Assembly (NCBI GenBank): GCA_039819065.1
Contig: JBCBSS010000112.1
Coordinates: forward strand, 1-26,384
DNA length: 26,384 bases
Origin: JBCBSS01 sp039819065
GTDB taxonomy: Bacteria > Bacteroidota > Bacteroidia > Cytophagales > Cyclobacteriaceae
Direction of reading: 5' to 3'
Position numbers and translations under genes: made by a program. The notes under the pieces are model-generated. The model was given only the letters and a program-made list of their open reading frames with translations, ran no database searches and was not told the DNA's origin. Below are positions 1-6,844 of this stretch, one piece after another. Positions within the stretch are counted from its first letter, which is position 1, and each line of letters opens with the position of its first letter.

Positions 1-97
1 ATGATTTCGGTTTCAGAAACCTAACAGCTTTTACATTAATGGTTCTAACTGCATAATGTGCAGGCTGCGCACTTTCCTTAGTACCCAGAATAATTCC
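1..97. other. Window edge, no gene seen
   Basis: These bases lie downstream of the minus-strand gene that ends at 98. All frames are short, and no terminator-like hairpin with a T-run or RNA gene is apparent. A gene partly outside the window cannot be excluded. Confidence 0.4.
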
Positions 98-709
98 TCA
101 AGATGCAGATGAAGGTAGAAAATCCACCTTCTTATAAGTTTGTATTTTGTAGTATTTCGGTCGTGAATCCAGCCTGACATGCAACCAAATTACCCCTAAC
201 CCCGCCGTATTAAGCCAAACCGTTTTGCCTTCCTCTACCTCCATGATCATGTTTTTGCCAACCGTATCGAAGAGATTGGTAACCTGTTCTTGTGGTGCCT
301 GCTTGATGAAGCTACCTAACTGTTTATAGGTTTTTGGATCGGCCTTCTTGGTCGGTACGATCAACTTGGCATCTTTTCTCAGGTTATGAAAGGCGACTAC
401 ATTTTCAGGTCGGTCGATATAATCAGCGAACGCATTAAGATCTGGCTTTCTGCGTCCAAAACGACCGCTTCTCAATAGCATAAATTCATACGGATTATGC
501 CATGTAGTTTGATTTACAGCGGGGTGTTCCCAAAACACCTCTTCAAAGCCAATATTGATAAGAGTGGTTGTAAAGAATTGCGAGAATGAAGGTGTTTGCC
601 AAAGCTCAAAAACATCCCGAAAGGAAAGTAGTCCCGCTTCACCTTTAATTTTTATTCGAGCAGCTGTATCATCCTGCGCTATTATATCTATTTGATAGGC
701 TGATTGCAT
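98..709 (-). CDS. DUF6940-type conserved protein
   Basis: A 203-aa soluble protein without signal peptide or membrane segment. Several stretches match what I recall of the DUF6940 family: an early FxxVFxLW block with a following SFxQFF (about residues 32-46), the WEHPAV block (about 60-65), the PYEFMLLRS segment (about 72-80) and the C-terminal signature WLNTAGLGVIWLHVRLDSRP (about 165-184) followed by KYY. The biochemical role of the family is unknown to me. The start is an ATG at 709. The gene lies 36 nt downstream of a membrane protein gene on the same strand and may be cotranscribed with it and the upstream lipoprotein. The family name rests on remembered motifs; that it is a real gene is near certain. 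Confidence 0.75.
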   Translation of the reverse strand: MQSAYQIDIIAQDDTAARIKIKGEAGLLSFRDVFELWQTPSFSQFFTTTLINIGFEEVFWEHPAVNQTTWHNPYEFMLLRSGRFGRRKPDLNAFADYIDRPENVVAFHNLRKDAKLIVPTKKADPKTYKQLGSFIKQAPQEQVTNLFDTVGKNMIMEVEEGKTVWLNTAGLGVIWLHVRLDSRPKYYKIQTYKKVDFLPSSAS

Positions 710-745
710 AAGGTCTTAAATTACTTATAATTCTTTTTGTCTATT

Positions 746-1390
746 TCACTCAATGATAAAGAACCATGGAATACCATAAGTGCCCGGCATAACCTGCACT
801 CTTATAGGGTCGCCCACTTCAAGAAGTTCGTACATCTCATAGTCTACTGTTACATCCTCTTCCTCTTCTCGGTCAGACCAAGGTGTAATTTTGAAATGAT
901 ATGTCGTAATCTTTCCCGAATCGGCCCATTTCTCAATTATTTCAGCATCATAGATTTCGGCTTCTCCCTTATCATAATAGCAGTTAGTCATTACGATAGT
1001 CCCATAACCATAGGTAAATGAGAAAACAAACACGAATAACAGGCTGACATAGTTTTCTGATAAACGATGTCTAAACTCTTTAGAGGTTAAGAAGACAAAT
1101 AAGGTCAATATGATGGCCATGATGGATGCAGGCACCCAAATATCAGAATGGTCGAGCAAGTCAAAATCAAAAACGGCCCTCATCGTGAGAATAACCGATG
1201 GTAATATTAAGGCAAGGCTGACTCCGGGTTTTGGGCTATCCTTTTTGCCATCAATTCTGATGCGTCCACGAAACCATGCCACCGCAAAGGTGGCCAAAAT
1301 GGGTATAAGTATGGTGATCGGAATGAAGTAAGCATAAGGTCGCGGGGCTAATATACCCCAACAGAAAGTAGCTATACTCAATACATTCAA
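746..1390 (-). CDS. Multi-pass membrane protein, N-terminus possibly frame-disrupted
   Basis: This 214-aa reading starts at a TTG and shows about four or five hydrophobic segments (roughly residues 1-40, 56-75, 84-102 and 115-137), followed by a soluble acidic C-terminal part of about 75 residues that is probably extracytoplasmic. I recognise no family. The frame stays open upstream to 1525 and encodes a charged stretch rich in Lys, Glu and Gln (for example YYPTKDEQKPKS), yet that extension has no ATG, GTG or TTG. An ATG at 1529, only 5 nt after the stop of the upstream lipoprotein gene, lies in another frame and hits TAA after ten codons. A one-base indel near 1511 would join it to the extension. 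The original protein was therefore probably about 260 aa, and the TTG start may be an artefact of the disruption. Confidence 0.6.
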   Translation of the reverse strand: MNVLSIATFCWGILAPRPYAYFIPITILIPILATFAVAWFRGRIRIDGKKDSPKPGVSLALILPSVILTMRAVFDFDLLDHSDIWVPASIMAIILTLFVFLTSKEFRHRLSENYVSLLFVFVFSFTYGYGTIVMTNCYYDKGEAEIYDAEIIEKWADSGKITTYHFKITPWSDREEEEDVTVDYEMYELLEVGDPIRVQVMPGTYGIPWFFIIE

Positions 1391-1534
1391 TATGGCCGCT
1401 ACTATCCGAGCCTCTTTGATATCTTCCTGGTTTTTGCTTTGAGTGATGTTAGGTGTTTCTTTGATCGATTTTATGGATTTTGGCTTCTGTTCATCTTTAG
1501 TCGGGTAGTATTTGAAAACAAGGCGTCATTATAG

Positions 1535-1999
1535 TCATTTTTTGATGACAAGTTCAGCCTTTTCAATAACCAAAGATGGGTTTTCGGAAGCTACAAGAAT
1601 CGCTTTGAATGTGTAGTTACCATCCTCATCGATGTCAACTGAAGTATTTCGCCCCGTGAAACGCCAATTCGTTTTTCCCATTAAAGATGTTTTAACCTCT
1701 CCGGCAGTGATATTTTTTTCCGTCGGATCAATTTCGAGGCCACCATGTGCTTCGCCATCCTTCAGTACTTCAACCCTAAACCTCAGCCCGACATCTCCCT
1801 CATAGGCCATATCCATTTCAGACCAAAATGCGATTTCATCTCCTTTTTTCAAATTCAGGGAAGTCTCTTTCATTATTAAAGAGTCTGGTGAACTCACTCC
1901 ATTGATAGGCAAACGGGCTATCTCTTCTCCCATTAAGGCGCTGCAAGCGGTCAAAACGGAAAGCAGCACCAAAAGCAATAATAAATTTCTCTTGATCAT
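1535..1999 (-). CDS. Small secreted lipoprotein, function unknown
   Basis: A 154-aa protein with a lipoprotein signal peptide: MIKR, a leucine-rich core, then the lipobox LTAC with the predicted lipidated Cys at residue 19. The mature part is predicted to be mostly beta-strand (alternating hydrophobic pattern, many Gly/Asp turns such as DIDEDGNYTF) and ends in KAELVIKK, which suggests a small beta-sandwich anchored to a membrane surface. I recognise no family. It is the first gene of a closely spaced minus-strand group: an ATG for the next gene lies 5 nt after its stop. The start ATG at 1999 is fixed by the signal peptide. Confidence 0.75.
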   Translation of the reverse strand: MIKRNLLLLLVLLSVLTACSALMGEEIARLPINGVSSPDSLIMKETSLNLKKGDEIAFWSEMDMAYEGDVGLRFRVEVLKDGEAHGGLEIDPTEKNITAGEVKTSLMGKTNWRFTGRNTSVDIDEDGNYTFKAILVASENPSLVIEKAELVIKK

Positions 2000-2133
2000 G
2001 TTTTGTGATTTAATCTGATGTTGTCTTTGAAATTCAACTAGCTAATTAAGGCATAATGTCCCAAAGCTCATAGGAAAATTTTGTAGACATTTTTGGTGAG
2101 AAGTACAGCCTAAGCATAGTCCGACAGTCATGC

Positions 2134-2718
2134 TTACTTTTTCTTGCTCCATTTCATGGGGGGAATCAATTCACCATTCTCACATGATTCTATCAAGACA
2201 CTTAACCTTTTCAGTTGGGTTTCCTCTTTCTTGGCACTCATTACCCACCAAATGCATTGTTTTCTGTAGCTCGGTGCCTTGGATTGAAAATAGCTCCAGG
2301 CTATATCATTGGATTTGATTTCAGCTTTATAAGCTGGCTTTAACTCCACCACCTTTTGCTCATAAGAAGCATTTTTAGAACGGTTTTCTGTTCTCTTTTT
2401 GTAAGCAGCCAATCCAGCCGGTTCAACTAAGCCTTCATTAATCAATTCATCAATGCGTTTGATATTGACCGCACTCCAATGGCTTTGAGGTTTTCTGGGT
2501 GTGAAACGGATTTTATAGCTTATCTCATCGATAGACTTCCTCAGCCCATCTATCCAGCCGTAGCAAAGTGCTTGATCAACAGATTCAGGCCAGGTAATGC
2601 TGAGCAGCTTCGATCCCTTCTTGTAGTAGCCCACCCACAACTCATTTTCAGATTGATGATGATCAGCTAACCACCGTCTGAAACCTTCAGGGGTAGGAAA
2701 GAAAGTGGGTTCTTCCAT
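2134..2718 (-). CDS. YdeI/OmdA-like protein (COG4430 type)
   Basis: A 194-aa soluble protein. The N-terminal half carries the typical pattern of the YdeI/OmpD-associated family: FxxWLxxHH, LWVGYYKKGS, ITWPESVDQALCYGWIDG (about residues 41-58), then RFTPRKPQSHWSAVN (about 71-85). The C-terminal part resembles the OmdA domain with YFQSKAPSYRKQCIWWV (about 142-158) and a basic end. Members have been linked to bacteriocin or antimicrobial peptide resistance in some organisms, but the molecular activity is not established. The gene sits 37 nt downstream of the toxin gene of a toxin-antitoxin pair on the same strand, so it may be read through from it. Start is an ATG at 2718. Confidence 0.88.
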   Translation of the reverse strand: MEEPTFFPTPEGFRRWLADHHQSENELWVGYYKKGSKLLSITWPESVDQALCYGWIDGLRKSIDEISYKIRFTPRKPQSHWSAVNIKRIDELINEGLVEPAGLAAYKKRTENRSKNASYEQKVVELKPAYKAEIKSNDIAWSYFQSKAPSYRKQCIWWVMSAKKEETQLKRLSVLIESCENGELIPPMKWSKKK

Positions 2719-2755
2719 GAAGGGTTGGGTTTGGATTGTTTAAAGTTTCTAAATC

Positions 2756-3040
2756 TCATTCCAAAAGCTTCGCACCATGAATTATTCTCAGAACGACTAT
2801 TTTCTGTGGATTATAAATACGATAGACGATCCTATATTTACCTAAAATGAGTTCTCTGAGTTGATCGCTTTGAAATTCGGGAACCACTCTTCCCGATTGA
2901 GGATGTGTCTTTAATTGTTCAATTCGTTTGAATATCCTGTCTGCAAATTCTTGAGCATATCGAATTGAATCCAGCGCAATGTAATCGGTAATAGCGTTTA
3001 GATCCTGCCAGGCAGAATCAGCCAAAACTATTTCGGCCAT
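2756..3040 (-). CDS. ParE/RelE-family toxin
   Basis: A 94-aa protein of the ParE/RelE toxin fold: an N-terminal strand and helix (AWQDLNAITDYIA), a second helix (IFKRIEQLKTHPQSGRVVPE, about residues 37-56), then the beta-hairpin region LRELILGKYRIVYRIY (about 62-77) and the last strand VVLRIIHGAKLL. The LREL..YRIVYRI pattern is typical of ParE-like toxins, which act on gyrase; RelE-like members instead cleave mRNA on ribosomes, and the sequence alone does not decide the target. The start overlaps the end of the antitoxin gene by 13 nt, the classical antitoxin-first arrangement with translational coupling. Confidence 0.9.
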   Translation of the reverse strand: MAEIVLADSAWQDLNAITDYIALDSIRYAQEFADRIFKRIEQLKTHPQSGRVVPEFQSDQLRELILGKYRIVYRIYNPQKIVVLRIIHGAKLLE

Positions 3041-3210
3041 TTATTTTTAATTCTTTCCTTAGCTTCATCTAAAGAGATTACCTTACCCTGCTCCACATCT
3101 TCAAGACCCTTTTCAACCTTTTCAACAAATAGTAGCTTGTCCATCAATTCTTCAGTTGAAAACTCTTCTGGCAGCTTGTCCAATGTCTCGATCACTTTAG
3201 CTTTGTTCAT
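3028..3210 (-). CDS. Antitoxin of type II toxin-antitoxin pair
   Basis: A 60-aa, highly charged protein encoded directly upstream of and overlapping a ParE/RelE-type toxin gene. It is mostly predicted helical (KVIETLDKLPEEFSTEELMD, then VEKVEKGLEDVEQGKVISLD) and ends in KNKWPK. The segment VEQGKVISLDEAKERI resembles the C-terminal part of Phd/RelB-like and other small Bacteroidota antitoxins, which binds the toxin. No clear ribbon-helix-helix DNA-binding part is seen, so autoregulation is uncertain. Start ATG at 3210; no other in-frame start gives a longer product. Confidence 0.8.
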   Translation of the reverse strand: MNKAKVIETLDKLPEEFSTEELMDKLLFVEKVEKGLEDVEQGKVISLDEAKERIKNKWPK

Positions 3211-3305
3211 ATTTAAAGTTACAAAAAAGGACGCTAATCAAATAAGTCCTATGTTAGGTTTGCCTTTACCAGCTTGACGATCTAAAGTTCTAGCCATCGT
3301 AGCAA

Positions 3306-3692
3306 TTATGCACTCATCAAAGCCTCAACTGTCATTCTCGCTGAACGTGCGGCAGCGTGAACCGACACCCAATCAGTACCATTGGTGTAGGGGCCTCCGG
3401 CGAAATATATCTTATTGGCGATAGGCTTCCCCAGTTCCTTTACATTTCTCCAGCCGGCGTGATCAGTTAGATAGCCCGCTTTGATGTAAGGCTCATTATT
3501 CCAGTTCTGGTAAATATGTTTTACATAATTGGGTGAAGCCTGATTATCATAAATACCGTCAAGCTCTTTTAATATGTATTCTTTTATCTCATCGTTAGAC
3601 AAGGAAATGTAATCAAGGGCAGGTTTTCCTACCACAAATAGGCCCAGAATGTGCTTTGATGTTTTTTGGCCGCGGGTCGCATCGTAGTACAT
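3306..3692 (-). CDS. Flavin amine oxidase, C-terminal part
   Basis: 128 aa from the first ATG; the same frame continues upstream without a stop past 3744, so this ATG is not a natural start. The segment ANKIYFAGGPYTNGTDWVSV (about residues 92-111), followed by HAAARSARMTVEAL, corresponds to the conserved C-terminal FAD-contacting motif of the family (usually FAGE...G...GA..SG). Here Gly-Gly replaces the more usual Gly-Glu. The aromatic-rich middle (YQNWNNEPYIKAGY) fits the family's substrate-binding part. It was originally the continuation of the frame that starts at 4401. Confidence 0.75.
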   Translation of the reverse strand: MYYDATRGQKTSKHILGLFVVGKPALDYISLSNDEIKEYILKELDGIYDNQASPNYVKHIYQNWNNEPYIKAGYLTDHAGWRNVKELGKPIANKIYFAGGPYTNGTDWVSVHAAARSARMTVEALMSA

Positions 3693-3726
3693 TTTTTGGC
3701 CATCTGTGGCTGGCTTAATCTTGAAA

Positions 3727-4401
3727 TCATATGAAGTCGGTCGAAAATTCGAAAAAGGCTTTAAACCCCTCCCAAATGACTGCTTTCTCTATTACTGCTT
3801 GTTTTGCCTTAGGGAAGCTTGGCATAAAATCGATGTCACCATCCTGTAAGATCTTTAACGGTACGGAAAAAATTACCTTATCAGTGATGTATTGCTTATC
3901 GGCTGTAGATACTATAACCTGATCTCCTGAGTAATCGACTGACCTTACCACAGTATTGTAAGTAATCTTTTTGACAACTGACGGTACCACATACTTCTCG
4001 AAAAAATGAAACCAGGAAGAGTTGACGAACTTCAGATCCGGCTTGTCTCTAGCTGTTTCGATATCTACTTTCACAGAAGCATCGTTCACAATTTCCTCAA
4101 AAATACCCTTACGAGTTTCAATCCACTCAGCGCCTAATGGTATAGGGAAATCCGCAAAATCGGTATTTACCCTCATCCTGCCTCCATGGATGCGGGAAGC
4201 TTCAAGGATTTCAAAATCGATGCCTTGCTGTTGAAGCAGGTACCCAGCGGATAATCCTCCTGCTCCAGCACCTATGATGATCACTTTTCCTTGAAAAGGC
4301 CGTTGAGCGCTGCCGTTTTCAGCCCAGGAGATTATCGGAAACTGGAGAGGAACACCAATTCCGAGTACACCGCAGATTTTCGTAAATTCTTTTCTTGTCA
4401 T
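3727..4401 (-). CDS. Flavin amine oxidase, N-terminal part
   Basis: 224 aa up to the premature TGA. The dinucleotide-binding motif VIIIGAGAGGLSAGYLLQQQ (about residues 40-59) is followed by the acidic residue of LEAS (E67) that would hold the ribose of FAD, and by the GGRMRV element typical of monoamine-oxidase-type flavoproteins. The first 27 residues (MTRKEFTKICGVLGIG...) look like a weak export or twin-arginine-like leader but lack a full twin-arginine motif. The product as read lacks the C-terminal FAD-contact region and is not expected to be active. The substrate is unknown; the family includes oxidases of polyamines, amino acids and related amines. Confidence 0.8.
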   Translation of the reverse strand: MTRKEFTKICGVLGIGVPLQFPIISWAENGSAQRPFQGKVIIIGAGAGGLSAGYLLQQQGIDFEILEASRIHGGRMRVNTDFADFPIPLGAEWIETRKGIFEEIVNDASVKVDIETARDKPDLKFVNSSWFHFFEKYVVPSVVKKITYNTVVRSVDYSGDQVIVSTADKQYITDKVIFSVPLKILQDGDIDFMPSFPKAKQAVIEKAVIWEGFKAFFEFSTDFI

Positions 4402-4713
4402 GTCGAACCCCGTTGAATTTAGGATGAGTTTGTGGATGCTGTAGTTTCGCTCATTACCAAGTAGATATAGAAAATATCACTTACGGACATCTATAAAGTA
4501 AATAAAGACATATTACTCCTAACTTCATTGTATGAGTCAAGCAATTCTGGGATAGTTTTTGACAAAATCAGTAGGAGACTTCCAATTAATATCTTGGTAT
4601 AGTTTCTAACAGCTATAATATATATAATGCAATTGCCCTGCTTATAATACTACTTCGTTGAAATATCGTTTGGTTAGGTTTGGAATTATCTCCAACGACG
4701 GAACTAAAAACCT
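4402..4713. other. Intergenic region without recognisable gene
   Basis: About 310 AT-rich bases separate the terminator of the hydrolase operon from the amine oxidase start. No open frame of convincing coding character is seen on either strand. The promoter of the amine oxidase gene should lie in the part next to 4401, but I could not find a good -33/-7 pair. A TAGGTTTG at 4675-4682 matches the Bacteroidota -7 consensus on the plus strand, but no plus-strand gene follows it. Confidence 0.4.
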
Positions 4714-4740
4714 AAGCTTGGAAATAGACCAAGCTTTGCT
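4706..4740 (-). terminator. Rho-independent terminator of the TetR operon
   Basis: A perfect 8-bp stem (AAGCTTGG at 4714-4721 with CCAAGCTT at 4729-4736, 7-nt loop) begins 10 nt after the stop of the alpha/beta hydrolase gene. Read on the minus strand it is followed by AGGTTTTT. A T-run on the plus side as well (4739-4745) would let it act in both directions. Confidence 0.8.
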
Positions 4741-4746
4741 TTTTTA

Positions 4747-5601
4747 TTAACCGAGCAAATAATCCACAGGGAGGTGCCATAACTTATCCTTCTGCTTGCG
4801 AGAGAAGAAGCCGAAGTGGCCTAAGCTTTTCAATTGGTAGGAAGCCAAATCGATACGCTCTTTTTCTATATTGCTTTGGTTATAGAAAGAGAGTAACTGC
4901 CCAACGCTCTTATCATTAGCAATGGGATCGTCTTCTACATACAAGGCTTTGATAGGTGTAGTAACCTGCTCATAATACCAGCTTTCAATGGTTTTACCCC
5001 AGTACCCCTTCAGGTATTCCGGATGAAGGCACCACTGTCGCCATTCTTTAGCCACTCCCTTTGGCAAATCTTCACCTTGCTTGATCGCTTTGGCCGTAGC
5101 GTAGCCAAACAATGTGGTGGTAAGTGGCACAAATAAATACCAAATCAACACAGTGAAGTATTTGTAAGGGGCGGTTAGAATAGGCCAATAACCTGACGAG
5201 GAAGTGATCATCACAATTTTTTGAACTTTGCTATGATTTTCCATCAGCCCGATTAATTGACCACCTACGCTATGGCAAACGATATAAAGCGGAAGCTCTG
5301 GGTATCGGTTAGATAACCAGTTACAGACACCCACCATATCCTTCTGCCCCCATTCTCTCATGTGCGCCTTAAAACCTCTCAGGGATGCTGGCTTGGACTC
5401 GCCAATACCGCGATAGTCATATAGTACCACTATAAACCCCTGACTACACAAGAATTTGCAGAAGTTGAGGTAGAATTCCTTCAGAATCCCAGTACCGGAA
5501 TTGAATTGTATCACTCCTTTTGGTGCCTCTTCAGGCTCAAGCAAGATAGCGCCAAGTTCATAGCCATCTGTAGCCTCTATTTTTTGTTTGTACTCTTTCA
5601 T
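4747..5601 (-). CDS. Alpha/beta hydrolase (COG4757-like)
   Basis: A 284-aa serine hydrolase of the alpha/beta fold. It has an early strand and oxyanion region (GVIQFNSGTGI, about residues 29-39), the YDYRGIGES turn (61-69), the nucleophile elbow CHSVGG with Ser111, a probable acid in VEDDP (Asp224 or Asp225) and the catalytic His in LGHFGFF (His262). The middle (about 140-200) holds hydrophobic lid-like segments. The substrate is unknown; its operon partner is a hot-dog-type thioesterase relative, which suggests ester or thioester hydrolysis of lipids. Its ATG overlaps the stop of the upstream DUF4442 gene by 4 nt, so translation is coupled. It is the last gene before a strong terminator. Confidence 0.88.
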   Translation of the reverse strand: MKEYKQKIEATDGYELGAILLEPEEAPKGVIQFNSGTGILKEFYLNFCKFLCSQGFIVVLYDYRGIGESKPASLRGFKAHMREWGQKDMVGVCNWLSNRYPELPLYIVCHSVGGQLIGLMENHSKVQKIVMITSSSGYWPILTAPYKYFTVLIWYLFVPLTTTLFGYATAKAIKQGEDLPKGVAKEWRQWCLHPEYLKGYWGKTIESWYYEQVTTPIKALYVEDDPIANDKSVGQLLSFYNQSNIEKERIDLASYQLKSLGHFGFFSRKQKDKLWHLPVDYLLG

Positions 5602-6119
5602 ACCTGAGCTTCTTTTTTCCTGCGTTTTTCCTTGTAGAATGACTTGTCAGCTATGTAGATGTGCTTGACTACGCTTGAGCTTACTTTGCCCGCAGTGTTG
5701 ATCAGTTCGATGATCAAGTCCTTTTCATACTCTCCTTCTACAGCTACTTTTTCTTTGATCTCATCCAAGACTTCTTGCGTGACCAAGAACCTGCCGTGCA
5801 GGACTTTCTTACCAGGCCTGAGGTAGCGTATGGAAGACGATTTGTCCCATACCACATAATGCTTACCGAGATTTTTCATGAGCATGATCATGTAGAATGG
5901 ATCCGTGGCACTGAACATACTTCCTCCGAAAATGGTACCCACATAGTTGCGTGTCACAATGCTCAGGCGCAATCGAATATGCACCTCCCGCCAATCCGCG
6001 GAGATAAACTTGATCCAGCCTCCGGTGCCCCGGTAAGCTGGTACCAGGTTAAATAACAACCTTATGCACCAGTTTTTAAAGGACTCTGACTTTGTAGATT
6101 TGAATGGTTTGTATTTCAT
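5598..6119 (-). CDS. DUF4442 hot-dog-fold protein, possible thioesterase
   Basis: A 173-aa protein matching the DUF4442 family, relatives of hot-dog thioesterases such as PaaI/YiiD. Seen are the strand around VHIRLRLSIVTRNYVGTIFG (about residues 46-65), GGSMFSATDPFYMIML (about 65-80), which sits where the central helix of the hot-dog fold lies, and SSSIRYLRPGKK (about 92-103). The first 30 residues include LLFNLVPAYRGTGG, common at the N-terminus of this family. Activity on acyl-CoA or acyl-ACP is plausible by family but unproven. The gene starts 10 nt after the TetR stop and overlaps the hydrolase gene by 4 nt, so the three form one operon. Confidence 0.85.
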   Translation of the reverse strand: MKYKPFKSTKSESFKNWCIRLLFNLVPAYRGTGGWIKFISADWREVHIRLRLSIVTRNYVGTIFGGSMFSATDPFYMIMLMKNLGKHYVVWDKSSSIRYLRPGKKVLHGRFLVTQEVLDEIKEKVAVEGEYEKDLIIELINTAGKVSSSVVKHIYIADKSFYKEKRRKKEAQV

Positions 6120-6129
6120 GTTGTTAGTC

Positions 6130-6711
6130 TTATCGAATGAGTTTCATACAGAGCTCACATACCATTTTTTCATCTTCTTCGGTGATGCTATCTCGTGAGC
6201 CGGTTTCTTTGATGCGCTTAGCAATCAGTTTTTGTGGTACCGAGAAGAATACGATAAATATCATCTCTGCATTCACGTCCTTTCCTATTTCTCCGGTAGC
6301 CCAACCCTTTTCATAAACCTTTTCACACATGGCTTTACTGATGTCGAATAGGGAAGGGGATACCTCGAAAATATGCTGATGGTCAATGGTGAAAATGAAT
6401 TTGTAGATGATGTTTTTGGCCTTGGCATTCTTGTACAGTATGTGTACCAATTCGCGAACAACCGATGCCACGCTATCAGATTGGTCAATAATGTCAGAGA
6501 AATACTGTCGGTACTTTTGAATGCGCTCCTCGTAGATGCTTTTGATCATCTCCGTCTTGCCCTTATAATGCCGGTAGATGTAGCCAGTTGATACATTGGC
6601 TTTTTCTGCAATACGTGCAATGGTGGCTTGCTCGTATCCAGTCTTGACAACCATCTGCATGGCTACGTCCTTGACGTGTTTAAGGGTGGCTTCGTTGGTT
6701 ATTCTAGCCAT
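6130..6711 (-). CDS. TetR/AcrR-family transcriptional regulator
   Basis: A 193-aa regulator from the ATG at 6711. The N-terminal helix-turn-helix is clear: ATIARIAEKANVSTGYIYRH (about residues 30-49) followed by YKGKTEMIKSIYEERI, the usual helix-4 entry. The rest is a helical ligand-binding and dimerisation domain. A GTG at 6732 would add seven residues, but it lies inside a perfect palindrome, and MARIT... fits TetR proteins better. The palindrome directly before the ATG points to negative autoregulation of the whole operon. Partners (DUF4442 and alpha/beta hydrolase) make a fatty-acyl or related lipid signal likely; this is inference. Confidence 0.92.
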   Translation of the reverse strand: MARITNEATLKHVKDVAMQMVVKTGYEQATIARIAEKANVSTGYIYRHYKGKTEMIKSIYEERIQKYRQYFSDIIDQSDSVASVVRELVHILYKNAKAKNIIYKFIFTIDHQHIFEVSPSLFDISKAMCEKVYEKGWATGEIGKDVNAEMIFIVFFSVPQKLIAKRIKETGSRDSITEEDEKMVCELCMKLIR

Positions 6712-6737
6712 AATTAGTGAATGATCATTCACTAATT
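6712..6737. promoter_or_regulatory. Perfect 26-bp palindrome, probable TetR operator
   Basis: The half-site AATTAGTGAATGA (6712-6724) is followed without spacer by its exact reverse complement. It ends one base before the ATG of the TetR gene on the minus strand. The core TGAATGA/TCATTCA has the same half-site letters as I recall for the FadR (TetR-type) operators of fatty acid degradation in Bacillus, though those half-sites are separated by a few bases. Binding here would cover the translation start and the 5' end of the leader. Confidence 0.75.
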
Positions 6738-6738
6738 T

Positions 6739-6819
6739 AACAAAATAAAACTGTAATCAAATCATGCTTTTTATTCTTGCCCTGTGTATTGAATGGGCAA
6801 GGCCAATTTGATTACAGTT
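6739..6819 (-). terminator. Long nested hairpin, probable terminator after the SnoaL-like gene
   Basis: Outer arms AACTGTAATCAAAT (6749-6762) and its exact complement (6806-6819) are 14 bp each. Inside lies a second 7-bp stem, CTTGCCC (6776-6782) with GGGCAAG (6795-6801). Read on the minus strand the outer stem is followed by TTATTTTG, a partial T-run. It sits 26 nt after the stop of the gene at 6845 and just before the TetR operator, so it probably separates the two transcripts. Confidence 0.6.
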
Positions 6820-6844
6820 GCAATGTTTGTTCTACAATGCCTTA

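Larger units (their letters stand above)
3306..4401 (-). pseudogene. Flavin amine oxidase gene split by a frameshift
   Basis: Two consecutive reading frames encode the N-terminal and C-terminal parts of one FAD-dependent amine oxidase. The upstream frame reads FSTDF, then Ile and TGA at 3727-3729. The downstream frame, open well upstream of its first ATG at 3692, reads YDFKIKPATDGQK across the same bases. Removing one base near 3731 joins them into one protein of roughly 365 aa with both FAD-binding ends. This is either a recent pseudogene or a sequencing/assembly error; the otherwise intact coding on both sides favours a very recent event or an error. Confidence 0.75.

Noticed and set aside
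3240..3297. A 19-codon frame on the minus strand (MARTLDRQAGKGKPNIGLI) starting 9 nt after the amine oxidase stop
   Set aside because: It is very short and has no recognisable motif. Chance is the simplest explanation, though it could be the end of a lost gene.
4675..4682. TAGGTTTG, matching the plus-strand -7 consensus
   Set aside because: No plus-strand gene follows, only the ends of minus-strand genes, and the nearest TTG is too close for a -33 element.
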